Positions 11,333-21,387 of a stretch of 64,000 nt of DNA are shown piece after piece; positions within the stretch are counted from its first letter, which is position 1; each line of letters begins with the position of its first letter. A program made the translations under genes and the position numbers. Origin of the DNA: Phallus indusiatus (taxonomy: Eukaryota > Basidiomycota > Agaricomycetes > Phallales > Phallaceae); NCBI GenBank assembly GCA_027605045.1, contig JAQFWX010000104.1, positions 55,089 through 119,088 of the forward strand, written 5' to 3'. The notes below the pieces were generated by a model. It worked only from the letters and a program-made list of their open reading frames with translations. It did not search any database and was not told the DNA's origin.

Positions 11333-12935
11333 CAGACGATTTGGTCTACGTCCACGTACGCATATTGCAAACCTGATCTTGATTTCTCTTTCCATTTTCT
11401 TCGCGTCATTAGCGCTATCAGCGATTCTGCTGCTATGCCTAAAAACTCGCGGTTTTTCCCACTTCTTCCTCTTGGTCAATCCGCTGTTTGGACATAAACA
11501 CCAACGGACGTTGTTTGTGTTGTTATATTTACTCTTTGTACAAGTCCTGCATAAACGGCAAAACTAGAAATTTAATCTGTACTAAACTGGAATCATAATA
11601 TAGACTGCAATATCAAATTTTGAACCAAATGATATCATCGACAATCTCCTATAATTTGAAGATAACCGTTATGAACTCGTATGACTTCAAAGAAATAATG
11701 TACTACTTAGTATTAGTGCATCGGCGGTGGAGTCAAATATTTCCAATGTGTGTACTTTAGGACATAGTGTGCTTTCAGTATATTGATCTCAAAAGAGTTA
11801 TGGTCTAGCATTAATCATTATCTTCTACATTTGGGATTATTGTATGTGATTAAGAAATGAGAGGATCTTCTCACACTTGGTGAAGTGCCAAGCAGTGGCA
11901 ACAAACTTGAAGGACCTACTAGTAGTAATGCCATAAGTTGATACACCAACTTGTTTGAGACTGAACCTGGTACCGCCGGTGATGTCGGTTTGATTAAATT
12001 CGGACTTAACGGAATTCGAACACACGCACCGCTGCTGCTGGCGCTGCGGACTATAATATAGAGCGGTAACTTCAACTCACACCGCTCACCAATACGGAAA
12101 TTAAAAACTCTACTCCTTATTTCGTATCAACATTTTTGATCACTCCCACACGAAGGTATGGATCGGGCCACTGCAAACCAATCAATTATGTTAGTAGTTG
12201 AATTATAATTCAAATTTGCGAATGAACCGGAGGTTTTTTCAAGAGATCAATTAGCAGAATTTTCATGTGAGATTCTCCGCAATGTTGTACTTTTAAGACC
12301 AGTGCTGGAGCCAGGAGGTACAACTTTCCATGAGCACATTTGATCGAAATTTCATCTTTGCACCAACGTATGATGAGATGTCATCTGGACTTTGAAGAAG
12401 CCTTGAGATGCACCAGGTGCCAGCCTTGAGCCGTGTTTCACCGCTCATAGGTAAGATCCAAGGGCGCCGTTGATTCGAGGACCCACGGATGTTGTTTGAA
12501 CATTGTTTGCAAGTTGAGCCAACCAAAGCACATCAATTCTTCAAGCTGTTAAATTTACCGCCGCCGTTCGCAACTGATGGCCCAAGTACGATTCTTAATT
12601 CTCGCCCGGGTTTGCCAATGGTGCTGAGCATCTAATTGTTGAACAAAATGTACAGCCCACAGCCCACTGTTCGAGAGGAAGTGATCGCAGTATTACTTCT
12701 ATTTCTCAAGATGGTGCCTTCCATAAAACAATACAAGTAAACTTTACAGGGGATACCAATATAATGAGATCGGCTTGGAGAACTTTTACTACTCACCAGC
12801 CGCAAGACCTATCTCATCACGGCGCACAAAACCCATGCAAGCTTTCATCTCTCCGATTCTTCATTGCACCCATGTTACGACATACGCTGCTCTTATCAAA
12901 TTGCGTTATTCTACCGCTGTTGATCACGTTTCACT
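11333..12935. other. Intergenic with possible coding remnants, nothing identified
   Basis: On the minus strand around 11837-12025 and 12293-12526 short frames look protein-like (e.g. TGGTRFSLKQVGVSTYGI) but have no start, splice chain or recognisable domain. They may be decayed genes. A box resembling a tRNA B box (GTTCGAATTCC on the minus strand near 12010) lacks the rest of a tRNA. Confidence 0.35.
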
Positions 12936-13460
12936 TTACAAACGAAACAAAAAAGGTTTCACCAAATGGACACTTGGCGGTTTTTGATGCTCGAAGTTCC
13001 CGTGTCGTGAGTATTGTTTTCCGCCACGCTTTGACGGAATAATCGGCCTCAAATGAGAACGAGGCTTAAGCTCGTACCATGCGGTACCGAGGATGTCATT
13101 GGTGCCATGGGTTGAGCCGTCACCGGCGGTGAGCAAAGCGACGATACGGCCCCATCCGTCAAGGATGATGGTGCCAAAGTCACTAGTAATCCTTATCGGA
13201 GAACGGTCCACGCTCGCTGTAAGGCGTAATGGTAGTCTCGAGGCTGTAAACTTGATGTGACAGTCGTCGCGGTACCGAACGACGGATTTCAAGCTGTTTT
13301 GAACCACTGTAGGCCGTCGTCCGGGTCTGACATCACTGAAAATGCTATTCAGAAGTTTCTGTGTCGCCGTGCCAGATTGCGCATGTCTTGACATGTCATG
13401 GAGAAATTTGGCGTCTACAGGAGTTTCAGTGAATATCACCTGCGACGTTGAATACTTCAA
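12936..13460 (-). pseudogene. Fragment resembling a trypsin-like (PA clan) domain with lost catalytic serine
   Basis: An open frame of about 174 codons without its own ATG ends in a stretch (IILDGWGRIVALLTAGDG) that resembles the end of the trypsin-like domain in many uncharacterised mushroom proteins. There the usual motif is GDSGS followed by I-x-D-x-x-GRIVALLTGG. Here the GDSGS position reads SDFGT, so the nucleophile would be gone. No upstream exons carrying the His and Asp parts were found and the 5' side runs into stops. I read it as a gene fragment. The family assignment is from memory of the motif and is tentative. Confidence 0.35.
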
Positions 13461-14886
13461 GTGTCCTCGTCATGAATGAGGTGTCGGATATTTCAAGTCC
13501 CGTGTTAGACCAGAAGAACGGTCCTAGTGAGGATTCTTGGCAAACAGTGACTGGCGGAGTCGTCTGATACATCTAACAATGAGCTTGTGTAGACCTTTGG
13601 TGATTTTCCGTCGATATAAGAAGACAAAGTCGGAGTTCTTGTTCAGGCAAGGTCAACCACAGCATAAGCAGCCACATTACTATATCCACTCACTTGAATC
13701 GGGATTGTTGCTTGTGCCATCTAACAAGGATTAGCAAGCGAATTTGTCAAAGGGAATAGCAAGGTAAAAGAAAATTGAGGCTTGATGTTGTTGTGGGAAG
13801 AGAGTGTTCTGACTTGACGTCTTGTATAGCAACCAGCTAGCGATTTATCCTTTTCCCGTAAGACGAAATAAGCCAATTCTGAAATTAGTACGCTCAGCAG
13901 AAATAATACCATGACCTTGTAGATCGTATTCTTGCCATTCTTGATTAATTCACGTAAGGCCAACATAGGATAAGAATTGTATTTGTCAAATTATTGGATA
14001 TTACGCGCCTATGTACTGGTAGTGATGAAAAGAATAAGTGACTCAGTCAGATTAAACGAATCCGGAATGTTTAATGTCAAGAGACGTCACGTCCGTTTGA
14101 GCGGGACGATGACGGTGAGGAAAGCGCGCTTTTGCCAAACAGTACTTACATCGGGACTTGCTGGTTTATACTCCGACATTCGGCGACCGTACGACTACTC
14201 GAGAAAACTTCGCGCGTACTGCGTACATACCGTGTTTTTTTCCCACTGGTTCTCAATGAATGGATTGTGATGAGCTGATTTCTTTGCATTATTTGTGAAT
14301 TGTCCTACTCACGTAAGTAACAGACGTTTCCTTTCACGGAACGTTTACGCAAAAGCTAACCTTGCTTTGTTCCTTTTCATACCTCTATCTAGAAATACAA
14401 TAGACATCCTTGGCCTTCCCTAGGGCTGTTCTGCTCGGCTTCGTATTGGATACTTCCCGGTTTTCGCTCAAAGAATGCTGCGCTCAGTGCCCAACCGGTC
14501 ACCGGCGCGTGGGTTAGCACTGGTACGCCGAATTGTGCGTTCTAGATCACTGGATCACAGTGCATTCACTAAATCTATCACCGTAGAGGTGTGGTATATC
14601 GACAACGATACTGCTAGATATGCTTCCAAGGGGAAAGCACCTACCTTGCTTCTCGCATCATAACGAAATAGATTTAGGCACTCCGGGTGACGACAGATAG
14701 GAAATCTGTGTACAAATGAGTTCGCTATCTTGAAGACGATGTTTGTATGGTGATCTTCTTCCGTACCCAAGGACGATAACCTACATAAAAGCCGGCCTTG
14801 AAGCTCCTTGAATGGCGCTGACACACGTATAAGAAGCAGTAATGCATCCGTGGCTTCCCCGTAGTTTTTTTCTTCATTTGTCCCCC
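13461..14886. other. Upstream region and promoter of the first tandem protease unit
   Basis: The first half (13461-14090) holds no supported gene. From about 14090 on the sequence is shared with the promoters of the second and third protease units. Landmarks are GACGGTGAGGAAAGCGCGC at about 14110, TATACTCCGACATTCGGCG at about 14167, and CTTTCACGGAACGTTTACGC at about 14332. The two insertions seen in the third promoter are absent here, so this copy preserves the ancestral empty site (CTCAAAGAATGCTGCGCTC near 14468). Confidence 0.7.
14783..14836 (+). promoter_or_regulatory. Conserved TATA-like boxes of protease unit 1
   Basis: ACATAAAAGC at about 14783 and GTATAAGAAGC at about 14827 lie roughly 100 and 60 bases before the ATG at 14887. 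The same pair recurs at the same place in units 2 and 3, so one of them is probably the core promoter of the family. Confidence 0.55.
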
Positions 14887-16513
14887 ATGGTGACAGCATA
14901 CTCCTTACTTTTCACCCTCTGCATTGGAAGTCTTGCAGTCTGCAAACTTGACTTGCGTGCTTTGGACGAATTACCGTCAGCCCCGCACTCTCTGAAACTG
15001 AAGTCACGTTTCACCTCCAGTAACTTCCCGAAAGGCTATGATATCGTCAAAAGGGATCGAATTCGTGCCAGAAATTTACTGAATAATAACCCCGAGGAAG
15101 TTCAGATGACAAGTGGGGTAAATGCTTAATTTTGCCTTCACTCAACCCCCAGGATAGTGTTCTCGTTAACGTTAGGCTTTTTTTAGTTCCCGGGGGCCGT
15201 CTTAAATGTAAAAATTGGAGATGGGAGTTACTTACTCAGTATTGACACTGCTAGTGCGAATACGTGGGTTGGTGCCAATCAGACGAATCCCTACCGTCCT
15301 TCGAACGCATCTAGTGATACTGGGCAGGATGTTCTACTCACGTATGGCTCTGGTAATTTCACCGGCCATCAATGTGAGAAAGGCTCTCGCGGAAAATCTA
15401 TCATTTCTTTTCTCAATTTTATAAGTTAGTTACCGACACTATGGAGATCCCGGGTATTCCGCAGGAATTCACACAATCCATTGGGGCAACAAGTTCATCA
15501 TTCGGGTTTGATGGTACGTACCAGCGTTCAATTATAACATTTACAGATTCTCAATTCTGAATTTGAAGATGTTGACGGTCTCTTCGGTATGGGTCCGCGA
15601 ATAATAACTAACGGCACTCTGCACCCTAATAGAAACGAGCTTGTTCCTACCGTGACGGACAACTTGGTCAGTAGTGATATAATTCAGCGCAATATGACAG
15701 CTTTGTTTGTACCCCCTCTTGTCACAAACGAAGACACACGGGCCGATTTCGGAGGGATCAATACAGACGGGCTGACCACGGAGATCAATTTTGTCCCGAA
15801 TACGAAAGTTTCAGACATTAATCACTTCTGGGCTGTCAACCAAACAATCACATAAGAAATATACACACACTACAACTAAAGTCAATTTAACATGCTATTC
15901 TAGATTTGGTGAAGCAGAGAGTGAAATAACGTTAAGCGAAGAAGGGCAGGGTATAATGGACAGTGGTGAGTTTGTTCAAAATAAACCGCCCCGCTCTTTA
16001 TTCTATTCTATGTGTAATATAGGGACGACTCTGATACGGCTAGAGGCAAATGCGTTTAAGATTTACACCGAAGCAGTTGGTGCTGTGTTTGATAATGCCA
16101 CGGCTTTATTCAGGGTCGATGATCCCACTCTATTGAAAAGCATAAACTACCATATTGGAGACGTACGCCCACGATCTTTCATGATAGTTTCGAGTTCCCG
16201 AGTTATTTTTTTTAGCGAACATACCAATTAACGCCGGATGCCCAAATATTGCCTCGCTCGTTCAATAGCCTCTTTGGGGGTGTGGAGAATGGGACATATC
16301 TCATGATTGATTCTGGCGAAACAACATCTACAAACGGATGGATTTTCATGTATGTACATACTTCCCCTTCCCTTTTATTCTTTTCGTAAAACACTATTTT
16401 CTCATTATTGCAAATGAACACGCAGGCAACGCTTTTACACTGTGTTTAATGGTGATAATGACATGGTAGGAGTTGCGGAGACAGTTTACACTCACGCAAT
16501 CCTCAATGGCTAG
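14887..16513 (+). pseudogene. Aspartic protease copy 1: mutated DTG motif and broken 5' splice site
   Basis: Exons by homology: 14887-15117, 15187-15373, 15430-15513, 15569-15851, 15904-15965, 16023-16162, 16216-16349 and 16426-16513, with all phases equal to the sister genes. Two lesions are visible. First, the N-terminal active-site motif reads DTASANTW (Asp97) where the sisters have DTGSSNTW, so the invariant Gly is replaced. Second, the donor after exon 4 reads AC|ATAAG at 15852 where both sisters have AC|GTAAG. If that intron is retained, translation stops at 15853-15855 after 262 residues, before the second catalytic Asp. The second motif (MDSGTTL) is itself intact. A signal peptide (LLFTLCIGSLAVC) is kept and there is no frameshift, so loss of function seems recent. 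If the AT donor were still used, the product would be 402 residues. Confidence 0.75.
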
Positions 16514-17755
16514 GGGTGTTGCTGAATACACTGTTGGAAACGGGTTTGGCAGTCGCAGCACTTTTTGTGGTTCACTCCGAACCATCTGGAAGCATTTCTG
16601 GCTCGGTAGTGTATTTTGTGAAACTACCATCCTGGGAGAATTTGGAATTTAGACGGTATTTATGATCAGTTGTTGACAATTTGTTGTATTATTTGGTTTG
16701 TTAATGGCATTATTTAACTTCGACCGGAACGGGCATTTCAACTTCAATAAGTCCGAATGGCGCTCAATTCAGATTGAAACCTATAAATTTTGGGTCGTCT
16801 GTTTTTGTTTATTTTCAAGCTATGATTTTTGTGACGAAATCGCAATAAGTATAAAACTAAAGTCATTCGAGACCGATGGCACCATTGCGTTTCTTCACTC
16901 TCGCCGGTCTTATCGGTAGTACTGTCTAATATTGAAAAGGAGTTATCGCAATTCTATTTCCCAGAATACACCGTAATCTCTGGTAGTTCCCTTAGTCCCT
17001 AATAGTGCGTGCGGAGCCTGCCCATTCGCGGGTTTATACTCCGACATTCGGCGGAGTCATGGCTACCCTCTTCCGCTTTGTAGCCTCGAGACCAGGCTAT
17101 GTGACTGCGAGGCTATGAATTTCAATGAACCTTTTCTGTTACATGACATCTTCAAGCAATTGGGCTGAACCGATCTCTGACATAACTCCGTTTGAAAATT
17201 GTCTTACCTACAGACGTTCCTCTCACGCAACGGTTGCGCAAACGTCGAACTTGCTTGTTCTTTTTTACACCTTTGTCTAGAAATACAATAGACATCCCTG
17301 GCCGTATTGAGTTTGTCTAGGGTTGTTATGTTTAGCTCCACATGGATGCTTCCAGAGGTAGGGTTTTCGCTCAAAAAATGCCGCGCCCGGTGGCCAACCG
17401 GTCATTGACGCGAGGGCTAGCACCGGTACGTCAAATTGTGCCTCTTGAATCATTGAACTACAATCAGTAATGTCCATGCTATAGCGATGTGGTTTATCGA
17501 TATTTTTCTCGCATCTTAACGAAATAGATTCAAGCGGTCTCCGGGTGACTCTCACGGATAGGACATATACGTATAAATGACTCATGAGTTCGCCACTTTG
17601 AAGACCAAGTTTGTACGGTGATTTCCTTCCGTGCCCAAGGATGAAACCTTACATAAAAGCTGGCCTTGGAACTCCTCGAACGGCGCTAAGTCACATATAA
17701 GAAGCATTAATGCGTCCATTAGTCCCCCTTGGTTTCCTTTTCTTTTGTCCCCATA
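16514..17755. other. 3' flank of protease copy 1 and promoter of copy 2
   Basis: Contains the shared 3' flank (to about 16860), roughly 150 bases of unshared sequence, and then the repeated promoter from about 17030 (TATACTCCGACATTCGGCG). Both insertion sites seen in promoter 3 are empty here (CTCAAAAAATGCCGCGCCC near 17363; CCGGTCATTGACGCG near 17399). No other gene is supported. Confidence 0.6.
17651..17705 (+). promoter_or_regulatory. Conserved TATA-like boxes of protease unit 2
   Basis: ACATAAAAGC at 17651 and ATATAAGAAGC near 17695 correspond to the boxes upstream of copies 1 and 3 and lie about 105 and 60 bases before the ATG at 17756. Confidence 0.55.
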
Positions 17756-19395
17756 ATGAAAGGGTATTCGTTGCTTGTCACCCTCTGCATTGGGAGTCTT
17801 GCGGTCTGCAATGACCAATTGATCATGCGTGTTTTGGACGAAACGCCGTCAGCTCCGCACTCTGTGGAACTGATTTCACGTTTTACCTCCCATGGCCTTC
17901 GGGGACTGCGTGGTCATGATATTGTTAGAAAGGATCAACGACGTGTTGAACATTTACTGGGTAATAAACCCAAGGAAGTTCCAATGATAGATGCCGTAAA
18001 TGCTTCATTTCCCTTTACTCGACCTTTAAAATAGTGTTCTCGCTAACACTAAGCTTTTTTTAGTTCACGGCGGTTCTCATAAATGTGACAGTTGGAGATG
18101 GAAATTACACACTCATTGTTGACACAGGCAGTTCGAATACGTGGGTTGGTGCCAATCAGACGAATCCCTACCTTCCTTCGAAGGCTTCCTTTGATACTAG
18201 GCAAGACGTTAATGTCACGTATGGCTCCGGCAATTTCACTGGCCATCAATGTAAGAAATACTCTCGCCAAACAAATCTATCATGTTCTTTTTTTCTAAGA
18301 TCTATTGATTAGTTACCGACATTATGAAGGTTCCGGGTATTTCAAAGGAGTTTATACAATCTTTTGGATCAGCAAATTCATCGTTTGGGTTTGATGGTAC
18401 GTATTAGCGTTCAATTATATTCACAAATTCACAATTCTAATTCTGAAGGTGCTGACGGTATCTTCGGTATTGGTCCGCTAATACTCACCAACGGCACTCT
18501 GCATCCCAATCTAAACGAGCTTATTCCTACTGTGACGGACAACTTGTTCAGTCATCATATAATCAAACGAAATATGACAGCTCTGTTCGTACCTCCTGTT
18601 GCCACAAATAACCCACGGGCAGATTTTGGTGGAATAAATACAGAGGGGCTCACTTCGAAGATCAGCTTTGTCCCGCTTACCAAAGTTCCTCGCGTTGATC
18701 AATTCTGGGCTGCTAATCAATCAATCACGTAAGAATATACGCACACTACAACTAAAGTCAGTTCACCATGGTATTCTAGATTTGGTGAAGGAAGACATGA
18801 AGTAACGTTAAGCAAAGAAGGGCAAGGCATATTTGACGTTGGTGAGTTTGTTCAAAATAAAAACTCTCCGCTTTTTATCTATGTATACATAGGGACGACT
18901 CTGTTGCTGTTAGAGACAAGCGCGTTTAAAAGCTACACCAAATTAGTTGGGGCTGTGCTCGACAACGACACGGGTTTACTAAGGGTCGATGATCTCAGTC
19001 GGTTGAAAAGCATGTTTTTCCATATTGGAGACGTATGCCCACGATCTTTCATGATATGTAGCTTCGAGTTCCTGAGTCATTTTTAGCGAAAATACGAATT
19101 CACGCCCGATGCCCAAAAATTGCCTCGATTGCTCAATGTTCCACTTGGGGGTGTGGAGAATGCGACATATCTCAACATAGGTGATGTTGGTGACATTGGC
19201 GTACCCCATGTATCTTTAAATGGATTGTCATGGCTGTACGTTAACCCCCCCTTTTTTTCTTTTATTCATTTCCGCTAAACATTGTTCTCTCTCATTGTAA
19301 TGTGCAGGCAACGCGTGTATTCTGTGTTTGACGGTGATAAGGCCGCGATGGGATTTGCGCATACAAATTTTACTCACGCAATCGTTAATGGTTAA
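17756..19395 (+). CDS. Aspartic protease copy 2, second active-site motif altered to DVG
   Basis: Exons: 17756-17995, 18064-18250, 18313-18396, 18449-18728, 18780-18841, 18893-19032, 19087-19235 and 19308-19395, all with canonical borders, giving 409 residues. A signal peptide (LLVTLCIGSLAVC) and a propeptide precede the mature enzyme. The first catalytic motif DTGSSNTW (Asp100) and the flap TYGSGNFTG are standard. The second motif reads FDVGTTL (Asp283), where copy 3 has IDSGSTL and the 5119-6736 gene has IDTGSTL. The Asp and Gly remain, but the small hydroxyl residue that normally joins the two lobes by hydrogen bonds (fireman's grip) is Val. Activity may be reduced or lost. The gene is otherwise undamaged, so selection on a non-catalytic role or very recent decay are both possible. 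Confidence 0.8.
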
Positions 19396-19740
19396 GCCGA
19401 TTAGAAGTAATTGTTTTTAATGCTCTGTTGAGAACAGGTTCAGCAATCGCAGCTCTTTTTTGTGGTTTACTCCTGTACCTGTAAACACATCTGGTTCAAT
19501 AGTGTATTTTGTCGAGCCATCACCTTTCGGACCATTCGAACATTTATGGCCAGCGGTTGAATTATTTTATTACCTATCCTCGAACAAACAAATCGTTCAA
19601 TCTTGAAGTTTGAAACACGCTCAATTGAAAATGAAACATACATAAATTTTTTTAGTAACGAATCTTATCTCAATGATTTGGGTTGATTGGCAGCGTGCCT
19701 GTATATAGTACCACCAAATCAATGGTACATAATTTGTGAT

Positions 19741-19927
19741 ATAATGCGAGAAGCAAGGTAGATGCTTTCCATTTCGTCCTTGGAAGCATACCTAGCAGTA
19801 TCATCATTGATAGACCACCCCAGAAACAAAGCAAGGTCAACTTTTGCGGAAACGTTCCGTGAAAGGAAGCGTAAGTGGAACAATACACAAATAAATCAGC
19901 TCATTGTAATTGTTCGAAGAAGTTGTG
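19741..19927 (-). repeat. Inverted copy of protease promoter pieces
   Basis: Read on the minus strand, this stretch matches two separate parts of promoter 3: about 20101-20215 (ending CAAAAGTTGACCTTGCTTTG) and about 21073-21150 (GGGGTGGTCTATCAATGA... through AAAGCATCTACCTT). They are joined directly at about 19820, and the roughly 860 bases between them in promoter 3, including both insertions, are missing. The arms face each other across about 170 bases, so the locus could fold as a hairpin. Confidence 0.75.
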
Positions 19928-20320
19928 TAACAACAGAGTTCAATGTCAAGAGACGTCTTACTCGTTGAAAATTGAGCGGGCTGATGATGACGGTGAGGAA
20001 AGCGCGCTTATGAACAGTACTAGCACAATTCCGGACTGTATACTCCGACATTTGGCGACCGCACGGCTACTCGAAAAGAATTGTATTCAAATGCCTCTGT
20101 TGGTACACTTCTTCAAACAATTACGATGAGCTGATCTCTTTGTGAATCGTTCCACTTACGCCTTTCACGGAACGTTTACGCAAAAGTTGACCTTGCTTTG
20201 TTCCGTTTCACAGCTCTATCTAGAAATACAGTAGAAATCCTCGGACTTCCGTATTGAATTTGTCTAGGGCTGTTCTGTTCGGCTTCGTACTGGATACTTT
20301 CAGGTTTTCGCTCAAAGAAT

Positions 20321-20766
20321 CAAGGGGAGGCAGGGAAAAAAATAAATGACATCAACTCCCTAAACGATAACAAGCCCTTCTGGACGCCTCCACCCCTTAC
20401 GTAATGGGCGTCTAATTACCATAAAAGGAAATTGAGTTTGAAATATGAGCGTCTAATATCTTGACGAGGTCGTCGTGACATCATTAATGTGTCAGCATGT
20501 CACATGAGTCACATGTAACGCGTCACATTGTCACTATGTGACACCATTGGGAAGCCACGTCCGGTTCATTTCAAGTTCATTTGGTGACTTGATAGATAGT
20601 GCTACAATGAAAATGGAGATGTAATTCTTGGAAGTAGCCTTCACGAGCCGTTGCAACTTATATAATTAGGGTTAAGACTAGGGTTAACGCTAACGCTAAC
20701 AAGGGGTCGCGGACCACCCCTCCCTACCTAGTCCCGGTCTGGGCGCTTATTTGTTGCCTCCCCTTG
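20321..20766. mobile_element. 446-bp hAT-like MITE with 12-bp TIRs and 8-bp target duplication
   Basis: The element starts with CAAGGGGAGGCA and ends with its exact reverse complement TGCCTCCCCTTG. It is flanked by the 8-base direct repeat CAAAGAAT (20313-20320 and 20767-20774). The sister promoters at about 14468 and 17363 carry a single uninterrupted copy of this site, which proves an insertion. Eight-base duplications and short terminal repeats are typical of the hAT superfamily. There is no coding capacity, so it must have been moved by a transposase elsewhere. Subterminal TGTGAC/GTCACA motifs recur about eight times between 20479 and 20545, and telomere-like TTAGGG/TAGGGTTAA motifs lie at 20666-20700. 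Confidence 0.85.
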
Positions 20767-20802
20767 CAAAGAATGCCGTGCTCAATGGCCAACCGGTCAC
20801 CG

Positions 20803-20985
20803 ATATTGTCAAAGAGCGTTTGGAGCGAAGATAAAAGAGGAACTGTATTAGAATAGAAAAATAAAGAGATTTATATACAACGAAACTGTTAATCCGCTGA
20901 GTCTAAAAAACCTCCTTTGAAGGAAAAACTAACTCAGCGACATTCGAGTCGTGTAATCATAATTAGTAAGCACTAGCGTCTAACA
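20803..20985. mobile_element. 183-bp insertion, possible solo LTR
   Basis: Compared with unit 1 (GGTCACCGGCGCG near 14505), promoter 3 has 183 extra bases flanked by ACCG on both sides (20799-20802 and 20986-20989). Inside, the sequence runs from TGTCAAAGAGCG (20807) to TCTAACA (20985), the TG...CA form of an LTR, and has a TATA-like TTTATATACAACG near 20870. Four bases (ATAT) precede the TG, so the exact left end is uncertain. It is too short for a coding element. A MITE is the alternative. Confidence 0.6.
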
Positions 20986-21278
20986 ACCGGCGCGTGGGTT
21001 AGCACTGGTACGCCGAATTGTGCGTTCTAGATCACTGGATCGCAGTGCATTCACTAAATCTATCACCGCAGAGGGGTGGTCTATCAATGACGATACTGCT
21101 ATAAATGCTTCCAAGGACGAAATGGAAAGCATCTACCTTACTTCTCGCATCATAACGAAATAGATTTAAGCAGAGGCTCCGGGTGACGACAGATAGGAAA
21201 TCTGCCTACAAATGAGTTCGCCATCTTGAAGGGATATTTGTACGGTGATCTTCTTCCGTGGCCAAGGATGATAAACCT

Positions 21279-21324
21279 TACATAAAAGCCGGCCTTGGAG
21301 CTCCTTGAATGGCATATAAGAAGC
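21279..21324 (+). promoter_or_regulatory. Conserved TATA-like boxes of protease unit 3
   Basis: ACATAAAAGC near 21279 and CATATAAGAAGC near 21312 correspond to the boxes of copies 1 and 2. A 10-base stretch (GCGCTGACAC-like) between them in the sisters is deleted here, so the two boxes are closer. Both transposon insertions lie upstream of these boxes. Confidence 0.55.
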
Positions 21325-21387
21325 AGTAATGCATGCATAGCTTCCCATAGTTTTCTTCCCATAGTTTTTTTTTTTAATTTATTCCCC

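Noticed and set aside
11990..12070. tRNA-like B box and GC-rich stretch on the minus strand
   Set aside because: A matching A box and a foldable acceptor and anticodon stem at the right spacing could not be found.
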